Source: Pseudomonadota bacterium (lineage in GTDB: Bacteria; Pseudomonadota; Gammaproteobacteria; Burkholderiales; Burkholderiaceae_F). Taken from it: a DNA stretch of 64,000 nt. Under the pieces are notes generated by a model. It had not been told where the DNA came from. It did not search any database and saw only the letters and a program-made list of their open reading frames with translations. A program made the position numbers and the translations under genes. Shown piece after piece: positions 11,944 to 21,329 of the stretch. The stretch is taken from NCBI GenBank assembly GCA_029778535.1, contig JAKOQB010000124.1:1-64000 (forward strand). Reading direction: 5' to 3'. Each line of letters opens with the position of its first letter. The first letter of the stretch is position 1.

Positions 11944-12414
11944 ATGAACCTGATCTCGCGTCTGCTGCCGCCGTCGAACGTTCTGCTCGGACTCGCCGCA
12001 TCGAGCAAGAAGCGCGTCTTCGAACAGGCGGGCCTGCTGTTTGAGAACAATCAGGGAATCGCCCGCGCGGCGGTGTTCGACAGCCTGTTCGCGCGCGAAC
12101 GCCTGGGGTCGACCGGCCTCGGCCAGGGAGTGGCAATTCCGCACGGTCGAATCAAGGGTCTGAAAGAGGCAGTGGCGGCATTCATCCGGCTCGAGGAACC
12201 GGTGCCGTTCGACGCGCCGGACGGTCGCCCGGTGCAGCTGCTGATCTTCCTGCTCGTACCCGAGCAGGCAACCCAGCAGCACCTCGACATACTGTCCGAA
12301 CTGGCGCAGATGCTGTCGGACAAGGTGTTCCGCGAGAGTCTTTTGGCGGCGAGCGATCCGAAGGCGGTGCACGCGATGCTTGCGACCTGGGAGCCGGTGC
12401 GTCCCGCAGCCTGA
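11944..12414 (+). CDS. ptsN: nitrogen-PTS enzyme IIA (EIIA-Ntr)
   Basis: PtsN is the terminal phospho-acceptor of the regulatory nitrogen phosphotransferase system. It modulates potassium uptake, sensor kinases and nitrogen or carbon responses by protein contact. The 156-residue protein has one EIIA-2-type domain with the phosphorylated His in GVAIPHGRIKG (His67). Length and context (rpoN-hpf-ptsN-hprK) are typical of betaproteobacteria. The ribosome-binding site is weak; the ATG start gives the standard N-terminus MNLISRLLPPSNV. Confidence 0.96.
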   Translation: MNLISRLLPPSNVLLGLAASSKKRVFEQAGLLFENNQGIARAAVFDSLFARERLGSTGLGQGVAIPHGRIKGLKEAVAAFIRLEEPVPFDAPDGRPVQLLIFLLVPEQATQQHLDILSELAQMLSDKVFRESLLAASDPKAVHAMLATWEPVRPAA

Positions 12415-12447
12415 CGCAAGCGCAGGGGCGTCGGCTAAGCTCGCAGC

Positions 12448-13377
12448 ATGCCGACAATCCAATCGCTGTTCGAAGAAAACGCCGACCGGCTGAAGCTGCG
12501 CTGGATCGCCGGCCGCAGAGGCGGCGAGCGCAAGTACCAGGGCAGCGGCGCCCTGGACGTTCCGGCGGCCGACCTGGTCGGCCATCTGAACCTGATTCAC
12601 CCCAACCGGCTGCACGTGCTGGGCGAGCCCGAAGTCCGCTATGTCGCGCGCATGGATGCCACGCGCCGTGCGCACTACGCGGACGAACTGGTTTCGGGCG
12701 GCGCGCTGGGGCTGATTGTCGCGGAGGATCTGAGCCTGCCTCCCGACATGGAGGCCGCCGCCGAGCGGACCGGACTGGCTTTGTTCGCTTCGCCGCTGCC
12801 CGCCGCCAACGTAATCGATCTGTTGCGGATCTATCTGGGGAAGGTGCTGGCGGCCCACTGCACGATGCACGGGGTCTTCATGGACGTACTCGGCATGGGC
12901 GTGTTGATCTCGGGGGAGTCGGGTGTCGGCAAGAGCGAACTGGGGCTGGAGCTGATCAGTCGCGGCCACGGGCTGGTCGCCGACGACGTGGTCGATTTCG
13001 CGCGCGTCGCCCCGGATGCGATCGAGGGCCGCTGCCCTTCCCTGTTGTCGAACCTGCTCGAAGTGCGCGGCCTCGGGCTGCTGGACATCAAGTCGATCTT
13101 CGGCGAAACCGCCGTGCGCCGAAAGATGAAGCTGCGCCTGATCGTCGAACTGCGCCGCCGCGCCGCCGCCGAGATGATGGAACGGTTGCCGCTGGCGGGC
13201 ACGACCGAGGAGGTGCTGGGCCTGCCGATCCACAAGGTCGTGATTCCGGTGGCCGCAGGACGCAACCTCGCGGTCCTGCTGGAGGCCGCGGTCCGCAACA
13301 CCATCCTGAAGCTGCGTGGAATCGACACGATGGCCGACTTCCTCGAACGCCAGCGCCAGGCAATGGACGACGTATAG
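12448..13377 (+). CDS. hprK: HPr kinase/phosphorylase
   Basis: HprK phosphorylates and dephosphorylates a seryl residue of HPr-type proteins, and so controls the regulatory PTS. The 309-residue protein has the N-terminal HPrK domain (about 1-130) and the catalytic domain with P-loop GESGVGKSE (156-164). RGHGLVADD follows, and then the K3-type region near residue 200 ([16 protein letters not shown]). Length is normal. It is 33 bp from ptsN and probably co-transcribed. The HPr and enzyme I genes are not in the window. Confidence 0.96.
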   Translation: MPTIQSLFEENADRLKLRWIAGRRGGERKYQGSGALDVPAADLVGHLNLIHPNRLHVLGEPEVRYVARMDATRRAHYADELVSGGALGLIVAEDLSLPPDMEAAAERTGLALFASPLPAANVIDLLRIYLGKVLAAHCTMHGVFMDVLGMGVLISGESGVGKSELGLELISRGHGLVADDVVDFARVAPDAIEGRCPSLLSNLLEVRGLGLLDIKSIFGETAVRRKMKLRLIVELRRRAAAEMMERLPLAGTTEEVLGLPIHKVVIPVAAGRNLAVLLEAAVRNTILKLRGIDTMADFLERQRQAMDDV

Positions 13378-13490
13378 GCGCGATTCGCGCGCAGTCAACG
13401 GCCGACGCAGGCGCGCCGTTGAGGCGGGACTGGACCGGGTTCGTTCCGCGCGCCAGTTGACCAACTGACCAACCTCCGGAGGAGAGACCG

Positions 13491-13787
13491 ATGCTCAAGC
13501 AAGTGCTGATCGCTGCCTGTCTGGTGCTGCCCGTGACCGCCATGGCCGCGGAAGAGAAGAAGATGACTCCGCAGCAGCAGAAAATGGCGGCGTGCAACAA
13601 GGAAGCCGGCGAGAAGAAACTGGAAGGCGATGCACGCAAGGGGTTCATGAAGGAGTGCCTGGCGGCGAAGCCGGCAGCCAAGGTGACGCAGCAGGACAAG
13701 ATGAAGTCCTGCAACAAGGACGCCAGCGCCAAAAACCTGAAGGGTGACGAGCGCAAGAAGTTCATGTCCGAGTGCCTGAAGGGCTGA
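13491..13787 (+). CDS. PsiF-like small periplasmic protein
   Basis: A 98-residue protein with a signal peptide (about residues 1-19, ending VTAMA) and two PsiF repeats. Each repeat has the pattern M..CN..A....L.GD.RK.FM.ECL, here KMAACNKEAGEKKLEGD and KMKSCNKDASAKNLKGD, so four Cys in all. PsiF in enterics is phosphate-starvation inducible; its biochemical role is unknown. A strong GGAGGAG ribosome-binding site (13478-13484) precedes the ATG, and a terminator follows, so it is probably an independent unit. It lies between hprK and rapZ, which usually adjoin. Confidence 0.9.
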   Translation: MLKQVLIAACLVLPVTAMAAEEKKMTPQQQKMAACNKEAGEKKLEGDARKGFMKECLAAKPAAKVTQQDKMKSCNKDASAKNLKGDERKKFMSECLKG

Positions 13788-13812
13788 CACGCAGCCCCTC
13801 GAGGCAATCCCG

Positions 13813-13837
13813 AAGGGCGCGGGCTCCGCGCCCTTTT
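13813..13837 (+). terminator. rho-independent terminator after the psiF-like gene
   Basis: The stem AAGGGCGCG / CGCGCCCTT closes a short loop and runs into TTTTC. It lies 26 bp after the PsiF-like stop and before rapZ, so it should isolate rapZ from upstream transcription. Confidence 0.8.
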
Positions 13838-13871
13838 CGTCCTGCGGCCCGCGTCGTGCAAGAATGCCCGC

Positions 13872-14738
13872 ATGCGCGTGGTACTGGTCACCGGTATGTC
13901 CGGCTCGGGCAAGTCGGTCGCGATCCGCCTGCTCGAGGACGTCGGCTACTACTGCATCGACAACCTGCCGTCACGCTTCCTGCGCCAAGTGTGCACGTAC
14001 CTGAGCGACGCCGGGCACAACGAGATCGCCGTTTCCGTCGACGCGCGCACCGAGCTGTCGCTGGCGCAGCTGCCGGGCGTGGTCGATGAGCTGCGCGCCG
14101 CTGGCGACGACGTGCGGGTGCTGTTCCTCACCGCATCGACCGAAGCTCTGGTGCAGAGATACTCGGAAAGCCGACGCCGCCATCCGCTGTCCGAGCGGCT
14201 CGCGCTCGGCGCCGACGGCCTCGAGCCGACGCTGACCGAGTCGATCGAGGCCGAGCGCGACCTGCTCGCGCCGCTGAATTCGATCGGCCACCTGATCGAC
14301 ACCAGCTCGCTACAGCCGACCACGCTGCGTAACTGGGTACGCCAGTTCGCCGACAGCCCGCGTGCGGCGCTGACGTTGACGTTCGAATCGTTCGCCTACA
14401 AGAACGGAGTCCCGGTCGATGCTGATCTGGTGTTCGACGTGCGCAACCTGCCGAACCCTTTCTACGACCCGCGGCTGAAGCCGCTGACAGGGCTGGACGA
14501 GCCCGTGATCGCGTTCCTGTCCGCGTCGAAGCGCGTCAACGAGATGACCGAAGACATCGGCCGCTTCCTCGATCGCTGGCTGCCCGGCTACGTTGAGGAC
14601 ACGCGCCACTACGTGACGGTCGCGATCGGCTGCACCGGGGGGCAGCATCGCTCGGTCTACGTCGTCGAGCAGCTCGCCCGGCGCTTCGATGGCAAGGCGC
14701 GCGTGCTCGCGCGCCACCGCGCGATCGCGCGCCATTGA
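13872..14738 (+). CDS. rapZ: RNase adapter protein / nucleotide-binding RapZ
   Basis: RapZ (YvcJ family) binds nucleotides. In enterics it directs RNase E to the sRNA GlmZ and senses glucosamine-6-phosphate. The 288-residue protein has P-loop GMSGSGKS (8-15), the motif GYYCIDNLP, and a C-terminal domain with GCTGGQHRSVY near residue 255. Length is typical. Its place downstream of ptsN-hprK matches other proteobacteria. Whether the RNA role holds here is unknown, since GlmZ is an enterobacterial RNA. Confidence 0.95.
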   Translation: MRVVLVTGMSGSGKSVAIRLLEDVGYYCIDNLPSRFLRQVCTYLSDAGHNEIAVSVDARTELSLAQLPGVVDELRAAGDDVRVLFLTASTEALVQRYSESRRRHPLSERLALGADGLEPTLTESIEAERDLLAPLNSIGHLIDTSSLQPTTLRNWVRQFADSPRAALTLTFESFAYKNGVPVDADLVFDVRNLPNPFYDPRLKPLTGLDEPVIAFLSASKRVNEMTEDIGRFLDRWLPGYVEDTRHYVTVAIGCTGGQHRSVYVVEQLARRFDGKARVLARHRAIARH

Positions 14739-14752
14739 GGCGCGCGCCGGCG

Positions 14753-15388
14753 ATGAAGCTGCCGCTGTTTCCGCTGAACGCGGTCCTTTTCCCCGGCGGC
14801 AGCCTGCCGCTGCGCGTGTTCGAGGCGCGCTACATGGACATGGTGCGCGACTGCTTGCGCAACGCGGCGCAGTTCGGGATCTGCCTGATCACGCGCGGGC
14901 GCGAGACCGGCAAACCGGCCGAATGCGAGACGGTCGGCTGCATGGCAGCGATCGCTGCCTGGGACATGCAGCAGCTCGGCGTGCTGAATATCCGCACGCT
15001 CGGCACGCAGCGCTTCCGCGTCAGGCACGCGGCGGCGCAGCCCGACGGGTTGCTGGTCGGCGACATCGACGAGATCGCGGCCGACGTCGACGCGCCGCTG
15101 GCGCCCGAGCACAAGCCGTGCGCCGCACTGCTCGCCCGCATCATCGACGACCTCGACGCGCAGCGCGAGGCCGCCTTGAGCAACCGCCCTGACGCCGGCG
15201 GCATGCTGGCCGCGAACGCCATCGAGCGCCCGCGCCGGCTGGAGTCCACCGTGTGGGTCGGCAACCGGCTGTGCGAAGTCCTGCCGGTGTCCATGCGTGC
15301 AAAGCAGAAGCTGATGGAGCTGGACGACGCGCGCACGCGCCTCGACATCGTGCTGCGCTTTTTGCGCCAGCACGCGGTGCTGCGCTGA
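14753..15388 (+). CDS. LON substrate-binding domain protein
   Basis: A 211-residue protein consisting of the LON N-terminal substrate-binding domain alone: KLPLFPLNAVLFPGGSLPLRVFEARYMDM, shown in part as LFPLNAVLFPGG, then FGICLITRG. No AAA+ or protease domain follows, so it is not Lon protease. Such proteins are widespread and of unknown function; cereblon shares the fold. The ATG at 14753 gives a normal N-terminus; a TTG at 14735 would add six residues. It starts 14 bp after rapZ and is probably co-transcribed with it. It converges with mutY across 19 bp without an obvious terminator. Confidence 0.88.
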   Translation: MKLPLFPLNAVLFPGGSLPLRVFEARYMDMVRDCLRNAAQFGICLITRGRETGKPAECETVGCMAAIAAWDMQQLGVLNIRTLGTQRFRVRHAAAQPDGLLVGDIDEIAADVDAPLAPEHKPCAALLARIIDDLDAQREAALSNRPDAGGMLAANAIERPRRLESTVWVGNRLCEVLPVSMRAKQKLMELDDARTRLDIVLRFLRQHAVLR

Positions 15389-15407
15389 GCCGGCGCCCGC
15401 GCGCGCT

Positions 15408-16445
15408 TCAGCCGCCCGCCATCAGTTCTCTAAGCAGGATGCGGATCGGCGCCGGCAGCGCCGCGTGTTCGATGTCCGCGCGATCGACCCACCGCAAACG
15501 CGGCTCCATCGCCGCCAGCGGCCGATCGCATCGCGCCAGATGCGGCGTGAACTGCAGCGTGAAGTGCGTGAACGCGTGCCGGCGCGGCGCAAGCGCCTGC
15601 GCCAAGGCGCCGGGCGCAAGTGCGTGCAGCGCGGTCGTCATTTCCTCCACGCGATCGAACTGCAGCGGCGCCAGCAGCCCGCCCCAGATGCCCACGCCCG
15701 GGCGCTGCTCGAGCAGCACGCGATCGCCGTCGACCAGCAGCAGCAGCTGCGCGGACCGCGTGCGCGTCGACCTGCCCGGCCGCGGCGCGGGCAATTCATC
15801 GACGCGGCCCGAGCGCAACGCGACGCAGGTCGGCTGTACCGGGCAGTGGTCGCAGCGCGGCTGCGTCTTCGTGCAGATCGTCGCGCCCAGGTCCATCAGC
15901 CCCTGCGTGTACGAGGGCATCTGCGCAGCCGCGGGCAATAGCGATTCGGCGCGCGCCCACAGTTCGCGTTCGACCGCGGCCGCACCGGGGAAGCCGGCCA
16001 CGCCGAACTGACGCGCCAGCACGCGCTTGACGTTGCCGTCGAGGATCGCCGCGCGCTCATCGAAGCAGAACGCCGCGATCGCCGCGGCGGTCGAGCGGCC
16101 GATGCCGGGCAGTTGCGCCAGTTCCCGCGCGGTGCGCGGGAACCGCCGTTCGTGTTCGGCAGCGACGCGCCGGGCGCACGCGTGCAGGTTGCGCGCGCGC
16201 GCGTAGTAGCCGAGCCCCGCCCAGAGCCTCATCACCTCGTGCACATCGGCGCTTGCGAGCGCCGCGACGTCGGGAAAGCGCTCGACGAAGCGCCGGTAGT
16301 ACGGAACGACCGTCGCCACCTGCGTCTGCTGCAGCATGATTTCCGAAAGCCAGACACGATAAGCATCGCGCGTGCCCTGCCACGGCAGATCGTGCCTCCC
16401 GGTCGTCCGTTGCCAGGCGACGATCCGGTCGGCGAAACCCGGCAT
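15408..16445 (-). CDS. mutY: A/G-specific adenine DNA glycosylase
   Basis: MutY removes adenine mispaired with 8-oxoguanine. The 345-residue protein has catalytic Glu35 in LSEIMLQQTQV and the helix-hairpin-helix with LPGIGRSTAAAI. The catalytic Asp lies in AILDGNVKRVL, and the four-Cys iron-sulfur motif C-x6-C-x2-C-x5-C lies near residues 190-206. The C-terminal MutT-like domain for 8-oxoG recognition (about 230-345) includes GIWGGLLAPL. Its ATG overlaps the TGA of the dynamin-like gene (TGATG), so the two are translationally coupled. Confidence 0.96.
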   Translation of the reverse strand: MPGFADRIVAWQRTTGRHDLPWQGTRDAYRVWLSEIMLQQTQVATVVPYYRRFVERFPDVAALASADVHEVMRLWAGLGYYARARNLHACARRVAAEHERRFPRTARELAQLPGIGRSTAAAIAAFCFDERAAILDGNVKRVLARQFGVAGFPGAAAVERELWARAESLLPAAAQMPSYTQGLMDLGATICTKTQPRCDHCPVQPTCVALRSGRVDELPAPRPGRSTRTRSAQLLLLVDGDRVLLEQRPGVGIWGGLLAPLQFDRVEEMTTALHALAPGALAQALAPRRHAFTHFTLQFTPHLARCDRPLAAMEPRLRWVDRADIEHAALPAPIRILLRELMAGG

Positions 16446-18460
16446 CAGATCTCGACGCGCAGGTACGCGGGCTCGGTCTGGTCGGCGCGGCGCACCGGCG
16501 CCGCGGTCTCGGGCAGAGATTCGGGCAGCGCGGCGGCGGGACACGCGGCGCCGATCAGCCGCACGCGCGCGAGCAGCGCGCGCAGCGCCTCCAGTTTGCC
16601 CTGCGCGTCCTCGAGCGCGGCCTCCAGCTCGCCGATGCGGACATCGAGCGATTCCTGCGCGGTGCGGATGCGCTCTACCGATTCCGCGCGCTTCTTCAGT
16701 TGCGCGCGCTGCTCCCGGACCTGGGCCTCGATCGGCGGCAGCAGCGAGCGGATCCACGCCTCGGTGTCGCGCTCGGCGGCAGCGAAGATCTCGCGCGTGC
16801 GCGCGGCCACGGTGTCGAAGAAGCGCTCGATCAGCGACCACTTGTCGTGCGTCATCACGACGAACGCGCCGAAATGCGCGCGGCCCGCGCGTTCGACCTG
16901 CTCCAGGTCGCTGCGGTACTTGTCGAGCGTGAACGACATCGGCGGCGGCAGGCTCCAGCCGAGCTCGGAAGCGAACTTCTGCTGCACGCCGATCACCATC
17001 TTCTCGATCTCGGCGAGCTTGGTGTTCGCGTCCCGAAGCTGATCGTGCAGCTCGGTGAAATAGCCCTTGAACGACGAATAGAACTGCGGCGTCAGGCGCA
17101 CCTTGCGCATGCGCTCGCGCGTGCCCTCCAGCGTCGCCTTCAGGGTCTCGTGCGACAGCGGCGCGGTCGCCTGGTCCGCCAGCCGCGCCAGAACGACGCG
17201 CGTGGCGACGAGCTTGCGCACGTTGGCCTCGAACTCGCGGCTTTCGGCTCCCGCGCGCTGCGACATCCGCTCGATCGAACTCTGGTTCTTGCCCTGCAGC
17301 GCGCGCAGCTCGTACAGCTGCTCGATCACGCCGCGCTCGCGCGCGGACAGCGCCTGCCGCACCTCCTCGCCGATCCGCTCGACCACCGCCAGGGTCTGCG
17401 ATCCGACGATCCGCTGCTTGGCGGGGACCAGCAGATCCACCAGCGCCGACTCCAGCTTCGGCAGGCGGCTCGCGGCGAGCAGTCGCTCGTCCTGCATCAC
17501 CTTGGCGACCAGCCCCTTCTGCGCCGACACAGGGAACACGCGCCCGGTGTCCAGCTCGAGCGTGCGGCCGACCAGCTTTACCTGGCGCTCGACCTCGCTG
17601 TCGATCTCGTGCGCGGTTTTCAGTCCGTCCCACAACCCGTCGATCTTGTTCAGCACCGCGATGTGATTGGTTGCCGCGCCGGTGTCGTGCACCACCTGGC
17701 GCCAGACTTCGAGGTCGCTCTTCGTGACGCCGGTGTCGGCCGCCAGCACGAACAGCACCGCGTGCGCGCTGGGCACCAGCGACAGCGTCAGCTCCGGCTC
17801 GGCGCCGATCGCGTTCAGCCCCGGGGTGTCGAGGATCACCAGCCCGCGCTTGAGCAGCGGATGCGGGAAATTGATCACCGCATGGCGCCAGCGCGAGATC
17901 TCGATCGTGCCATCCGTCGCCACCGCCGTCTGCTGATCCGGGTCGGCCGGGTCGTACAGCCCGTACAGCGTGGCTTCCTGCACCGACACGCGCACCGTAT
18001 CGGACACCAGCTTGAAGGCCCGCAGCATCCCTTCCGGCGCATCGATGTCGACCGGGAACACGCGCCATTCGGCGCCCGCCTTCTTGAAGTCGGACATCGT
18101 GCCCTGGCGCGCACGCGTCTCGATCGGCAGCGCGCGGATGCACGGCGGCAGCGATTCGTCGTACATCAGCTCGGTCGGGCACATCGTCGTGCGCCCGGCC
18201 GACGACGGCAGGATGCGGCGGCCGTAATCGGCGAAGAAGATCGCGTTGATCAGTTCCGACTTGCCGCGCGAGAACTCGGCGACGAAGGCGATGACCAGCT
18301 TGTCTTCAGCCAGCCGGTCCAGCCCGAGCGAGAGCCGGCGGGCGGCATCGTGATCGAGCAGTTCGTTGTCCTGTAGCCAGCCGCGCAGATGCGTGACGCC
18401 GTGCGCCAGCGAGTCGCGCCATGCGCCGTATTCCTGAAAGCTGCTCGCCAGTTGGGCCAT
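16445..18460 (-). CDS. dynamin-like GTPase
   Basis: A 671-residue large GTPase. The G1 loop is EFSRGKSEL (62-70), a TT pair in switch I follows (SSAGRTTMCPTE), G3 is ILDTPGLNA and G4 is LNKIDGLWDG. Helical stretches beyond residue 330, with a coiled-coil-like C-terminus from about 590, fit a dynamin stalk, but I see no clear hydrophobic paddle. Bacterial dynamin-like proteins act in membrane remodelling or stress; the role of this branch is not known. It is coupled to mutY and lies downstream of mutM, both enzymes for oxidised guanine. An association with DNA or membrane oxidative damage is only inferred from this. Confidence 0.85.
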   Translation of the reverse strand: MAQLASSFQEYGAWRDSLAHGVTHLRGWLQDNELLDHDAARRLSLGLDRLAEDKLVIAFVAEFSRGKSELINAIFFADYGRRILPSSAGRTTMCPTELMYDESLPPCIRALPIETRARQGTMSDFKKAGAEWRVFPVDIDAPEGMLRAFKLVSDTVRVSVQEATLYGLYDPADPDQQTAVATDGTIEISRWRHAVINFPHPLLKRGLVILDTPGLNAIGAEPELTLSLVPSAHAVLFVLAADTGVTKSDLEVWRQVVHDTGAATNHIAVLNKIDGLWDGLKTAHEIDSEVERQVKLVGRTLELDTGRVFPVSAQKGLVAKVMQDERLLAASRLPKLESALVDLLVPAKQRIVGSQTLAVVERIGEEVRQALSARERGVIEQLYELRALQGKNQSSIERMSQRAGAESREFEANVRKLVATRVVLARLADQATAPLSHETLKATLEGTRERMRKVRLTPQFYSSFKGYFTELHDQLRDANTKLAEIEKMVIGVQQKFASELGWSLPPPMSFTLDKYRSDLEQVERAGRAHFGAFVVMTHDKWSLIERFFDTVAARTREIFAAAERDTEAWIRSLLPPIEAQVREQRAQLKKRAESVERIRTAQESLDVRIGELEAALEDAQGKLEALRALLARVRLIGAACPAAALPESLPETAAPVRRADQTEPAYLRVEI

Positions 18461-18467
18461 CGGGACA

Positions 18468-18514
18468 AACGCGTCGTCGGATTGAACGCGTCGTCGGGAT
18501 CAACGCGTCCGGGC
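18468..18514. repeat. 17-bp imperfect tandem repeat
   Basis: The unit AACGCGTCGTCGGATTG recurs with a period of 17 bp (starting at 18468, 18485 and, shortened, 18503). It lies just upstream of the dynamin-like gene start, within the 124-bp gap to mutM. No function is evident. Confidence 0.7.
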
Positions 18515-18584
18515 GCAGGGTCGCGTTTCAATCTAGCACAGCGATTTCGCGCGGCACCCCATTCGTGCGGATGAGGCCGGCGCC

Positions 18585-19433
18585 TCAGCTTCGCCCGGCG
18601 CGGGTCTGGCAACGCAGGCAGAAATAGGTGGCGCGGCTCCCCTGCACGATGCGGCGGATCGGGGTGCGACAGATGCGGCAGGGTTGGCCGGCTCGGTCGT
18701 AGACGAATGCTTCCAGCATGAAGCAGCCCTCGGCGCCGTCGGCGCCGACGAAGTCGCGCAGCGTGCTGCCGCCGACCTCGATCGCCTCGGTCAGCACTGC
18801 CCGCACGGCGGCGGCCAGCCGCTCGCAGCGTGCGCGCGTCAGCCGATGCGCCGCGAGGCGCGGATCGATGCCGGCGCGGAACAGGCTTTCGGATGCGTAG
18901 ATGTTGCCCACGCCGACGACGAGGTCGCCCGCGAGCAGCACCTGCTTGATCGCGGCGCGCCGTTGGCGCGTGTGGCGGAATACGTGCTCCGCGTCGAAGC
19001 GCGGATCGAACGGCTCCGGCCCCAGGTGCGAAAGCAGCGGATGCCGCCGCGCGTCGCCGCTGCGCGCCGGATGCCACAGCAGCGCGCCGAATCGCCGCGG
19101 GTCGGTCAGTCGCAGCACGCTCGGCTTGCGTCCCGCGATCACGATGTCGACGTGGTCATGCGCGCCGGCCGGCGGCGCCGCACCGGGATGCACGCGCCAC
19201 GAGCCCGACATGCCCAGGTGCGAGATCAGCGTGCCGTGCGCGAAGCGCCACAGCAGATACTTGCCGCGCCGTTCCAGCCGTTCGATGCGCTGCCCCTTGA
19301 GCTGCGCGGCGAGCCGCGCCGGCACCGGCCAGCGCAGCCTGCGCTCGCGCACGACGACCGCCTGCACCCGCTCGCCCTCGACGAACGGCGCCAGCGCGCG
19401 CCGGGTGACTTCGACCTCAGGCAACTCGGGCAT
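18585..19433 (-). CDS. mutM: formamidopyrimidine-DNA glycosylase
   Basis: MutM excises 8-oxoguanine and formamidopyrimidines. The 282-residue protein starts MPELPEVEV, so the catalytic Pro2 and Glu3 are in place. It has the internal Lys loop in RGKYLLW, the helix-two-turn-helix region around [11 protein letters not shown], and a C-terminal zinc finger CRIC...CLRC (about 248-274). Length is slightly above the usual 270. It diverges from the TPR lipoprotein gene. Together with mutY nearby it gives most of the GO repair system. Confidence 0.97.
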   Translation of the reverse strand: MPELPEVEVTRRALAPFVEGERVQAVVVRERRLRWPVPARLAAQLKGQRIERLERRGKYLLWRFAHGTLISHLGMSGSWRVHPGAAPPAGAHDHVDIVIAGRKPSVLRLTDPRRFGALLWHPARSGDARRHPLLSHLGPEPFDPRFDAEHVFRHTRQRRAAIKQVLLAGDLVVGVGNIYASESLFRAGIDPRLAAHRLTRARCERLAAAVRAVLTEAIEVGGSTLRDFVGADGAEGCFMLEAFVYDRAGQPCRICRTPIRRIVQGSRATYFCLRCQTRAGRS

Positions 19434-19505
19434 CGTCGACGCGTCTAAGATCGGGGCCGACCGGCCGGCGGTGACGCGCTGCGGTCGTTCGGATCGAGTG
19501 GTTGA

Positions 19506-21323
19506 ATGTCTACTGCTGCGAAGGATCGCGTGTTGCGAATCAGATTGAGTCTGCCGGCACTGCTCGCCGGCACGATTGTAGGTTGCTCATCGATCGCGCA
19601 GCCGAACGCGGGGACCACGCAGCCGACGGTCGAGGAAAAGCCGGCCGCGCCTGCTGTCGACGCATTGCCCGATGTCGACCTGACCGGCGCGCTGCTGTAT
19701 CAGATCGTGGCCGCCGAGGTCGCGCTGCAGCGGGGCGACGCCGGCTCCGCGTTCGCGACCTACATGAACGTCGCGCGCCAGACGCGCGATCCGCGGCTGG
19801 CGCGGCGCGCGGCCGAGATCGCGCTCGGCGGCCGCGCGCCCGCTCAGGCGCTCGAGGCCGTGCAACTCTGGCGCGAACTGGCGCCGCACTCGAGCGAGGC
19901 GACACAGACGCTCGCCGCGGTCCAGGTCGCCAACGGCCGCTACCAGGACGCCGCGCCGCTGCTGAAGCAGCAGATCGCAGGTGCTGCCAGCCCGGTCGAT
20001 GAACTGGCGCGCGTGCAGCGCACGCTGGCGCGCGCACCCGATCGCGCCGGTGCCTTCGCTCTGCTCGAATCCCTGGCCGTGCCGTATCGCGATGACCCGG
20101 CGCGCGGCGCCGATGTGCGGCTGATCCTCGCCAGCGGCGCGCACGCCGCCGGCCTGCCGCAGCGCGCCGCGCAGGAGGCGCGCGCCGCGGTCGAACTGCA
20201 GCCCGATTCGGAGCGCGCCAATCTGGCCGCCGCGCAACTGCTCGCGCAGCCCGACGCCAAGGACAACGCCGAAGGCCGCAAGCAGGCGCTCGGACTGCTG
20301 CGCGGTTTCTTGCAGCGCCGGCCCGAGTCGAGCGACGCGCGGCTGATGTACGCGAGGCTGCTAATCAACGACAACGACCTGCCGGCCGCGCGCCAGCAGT
20401 TCGGCGAAATGCTCAAGCGCGACGCGAAAAACCTCGATGCGCTGTTCGCGATGGGCGTTCTCACGCTCGACAGTAAGCCGCCGCGCAACGAGTCGCGGGG
20501 CTATTTCGAGCGCTACCTGAAGGCGCTCGAAGCCGCGCCCGGCACGCGCGACCCCGATCCGGCGTACATGAATCTCGCGCGCATCGCGGAAGAAGAACGC
20601 AAGTACGACGAGGCGCTGAAGTGGCTGGAGCGGATCGACGACGGCGAGCAGTACCTGACCGCGCGCCTGCGGCAGGCGCTGCTGCTCGGCCGGATGAAGC
20701 GCGTCGACGAGGCGCGCAAGCTGCTCGCCGATCTCGCCGCGCAGCCCACGCGCAGTGAGGAGGAAAAGGTGCAGGTCGTGGTCGCGGAAGGACAGTTGCT
20801 GCGCGAAGCGCGGCGCTATCGCGAGTCATTCGACCTGCTCGAGGCCGCGCTGGCGAAAGCCCCCGACAACACCAACCTGCTGTACGACACGGCGATGGCG
20901 GCGGAGAAGCTCGACCGCATCGACGTGATGGAAACGCATCTGCGCCGGATGATCGAGCTCAAACCCGACAACGCGCAGGCGTACAACGCGCTCGGCTACA
21001 CGTTCGCCGACCGCAACCTGAGGCTGCAGGAGGCGCAGCAGCTGGTCGCCCAGGCGCTGAAGCTCTCGCCCAACGACGGCTACATCCTCGATTCGATGGG
21101 CTGGGTGTACTACCGCCTCGGCGATCTGCCCAAGGCGCGCGAGTTCCTCGAGCGCGCCTGGAAGGGGCGGCCCGAGGGCGAAGTCGGCGCGCATTTCGGC
21201 GAGGTCCTGTGGCTGATGGGCGAGCGCGATGCCGCGCGCCGCGTCTGGCGCGAGGCGGTCGCCCTTGAACCCGACAACGAACTGCTGCGTGCGACGCTGG
21301 CGCGGTTCAAGGTGAAGCCGTAG
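19506..21323 (+). CDS. TPR-repeat lipoprotein
   Basis: A 605-residue envelope protein with a lipobox TIVG-C (Cys27) and many tetratricopeptide repeats from about residue 60 to the end. The best are near the C-terminus: [19 protein letters not shown] and [19 protein letters not shown], each within one TPR. It probably acts as a protein-interaction scaffold at the outer membrane. Its place before lolB and ispE is common in Burkholderiales; no specific function is known to me. The N-terminus is a little long before the signal region, so a later start is possible. Confidence 0.88.
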   Translation: MSTAAKDRVLRIRLSLPALLAGTIVGCSSIAQPNAGTTQPTVEEKPAAPAVDALPDVDLTGALLYQIVAAEVALQRGDAGSAFATYMNVARQTRDPRLARRAAEIALGGRAPAQALEAVQLWRELAPHSSEATQTLAAVQVANGRYQDAAPLLKQQIAGAASPVDELARVQRTLARAPDRAGAFALLESLAVPYRDDPARGADVRLILASGAHAAGLPQRAAQEARAAVELQPDSERANLAAAQLLAQPDAKDNAEGRKQALGLLRGFLQRRPESSDARLMYARLLINDNDLPAARQQFGEMLKRDAKNLDALFAMGVLTLDSKPPRNESRGYFERYLKALEAAPGTRDPDPAYMNLARIAEEERKYDEALKWLERIDDGEQYLTARLRQALLLGRMKRVDEARKLLADLAAQPTRSEEEKVQVVVAEGQLLREARRYRESFDLLEAALAKAPDNTNLLYDTAMAAEKLDRIDVMETHLRRMIELKPDNAQAYNALGYTFADRNLRLQEAQQLVAQALKLSPNDGYILDSMGWVYYRLGDLPKAREFLERAWKGRPEGEVGAHFGEVLWLMGERDAARRVWREAVALEPDNELLRATLARFKVKP

Positions 21324-21329
21324 CGCGCG

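Noticed and set aside
11944-13377. Unusual or new signalling system formed by ptsN and hprK
   Set aside because: The rpoN-hpf-ptsN-hprK-rapZ order is common in betaproteobacteria and both proteins look standard.
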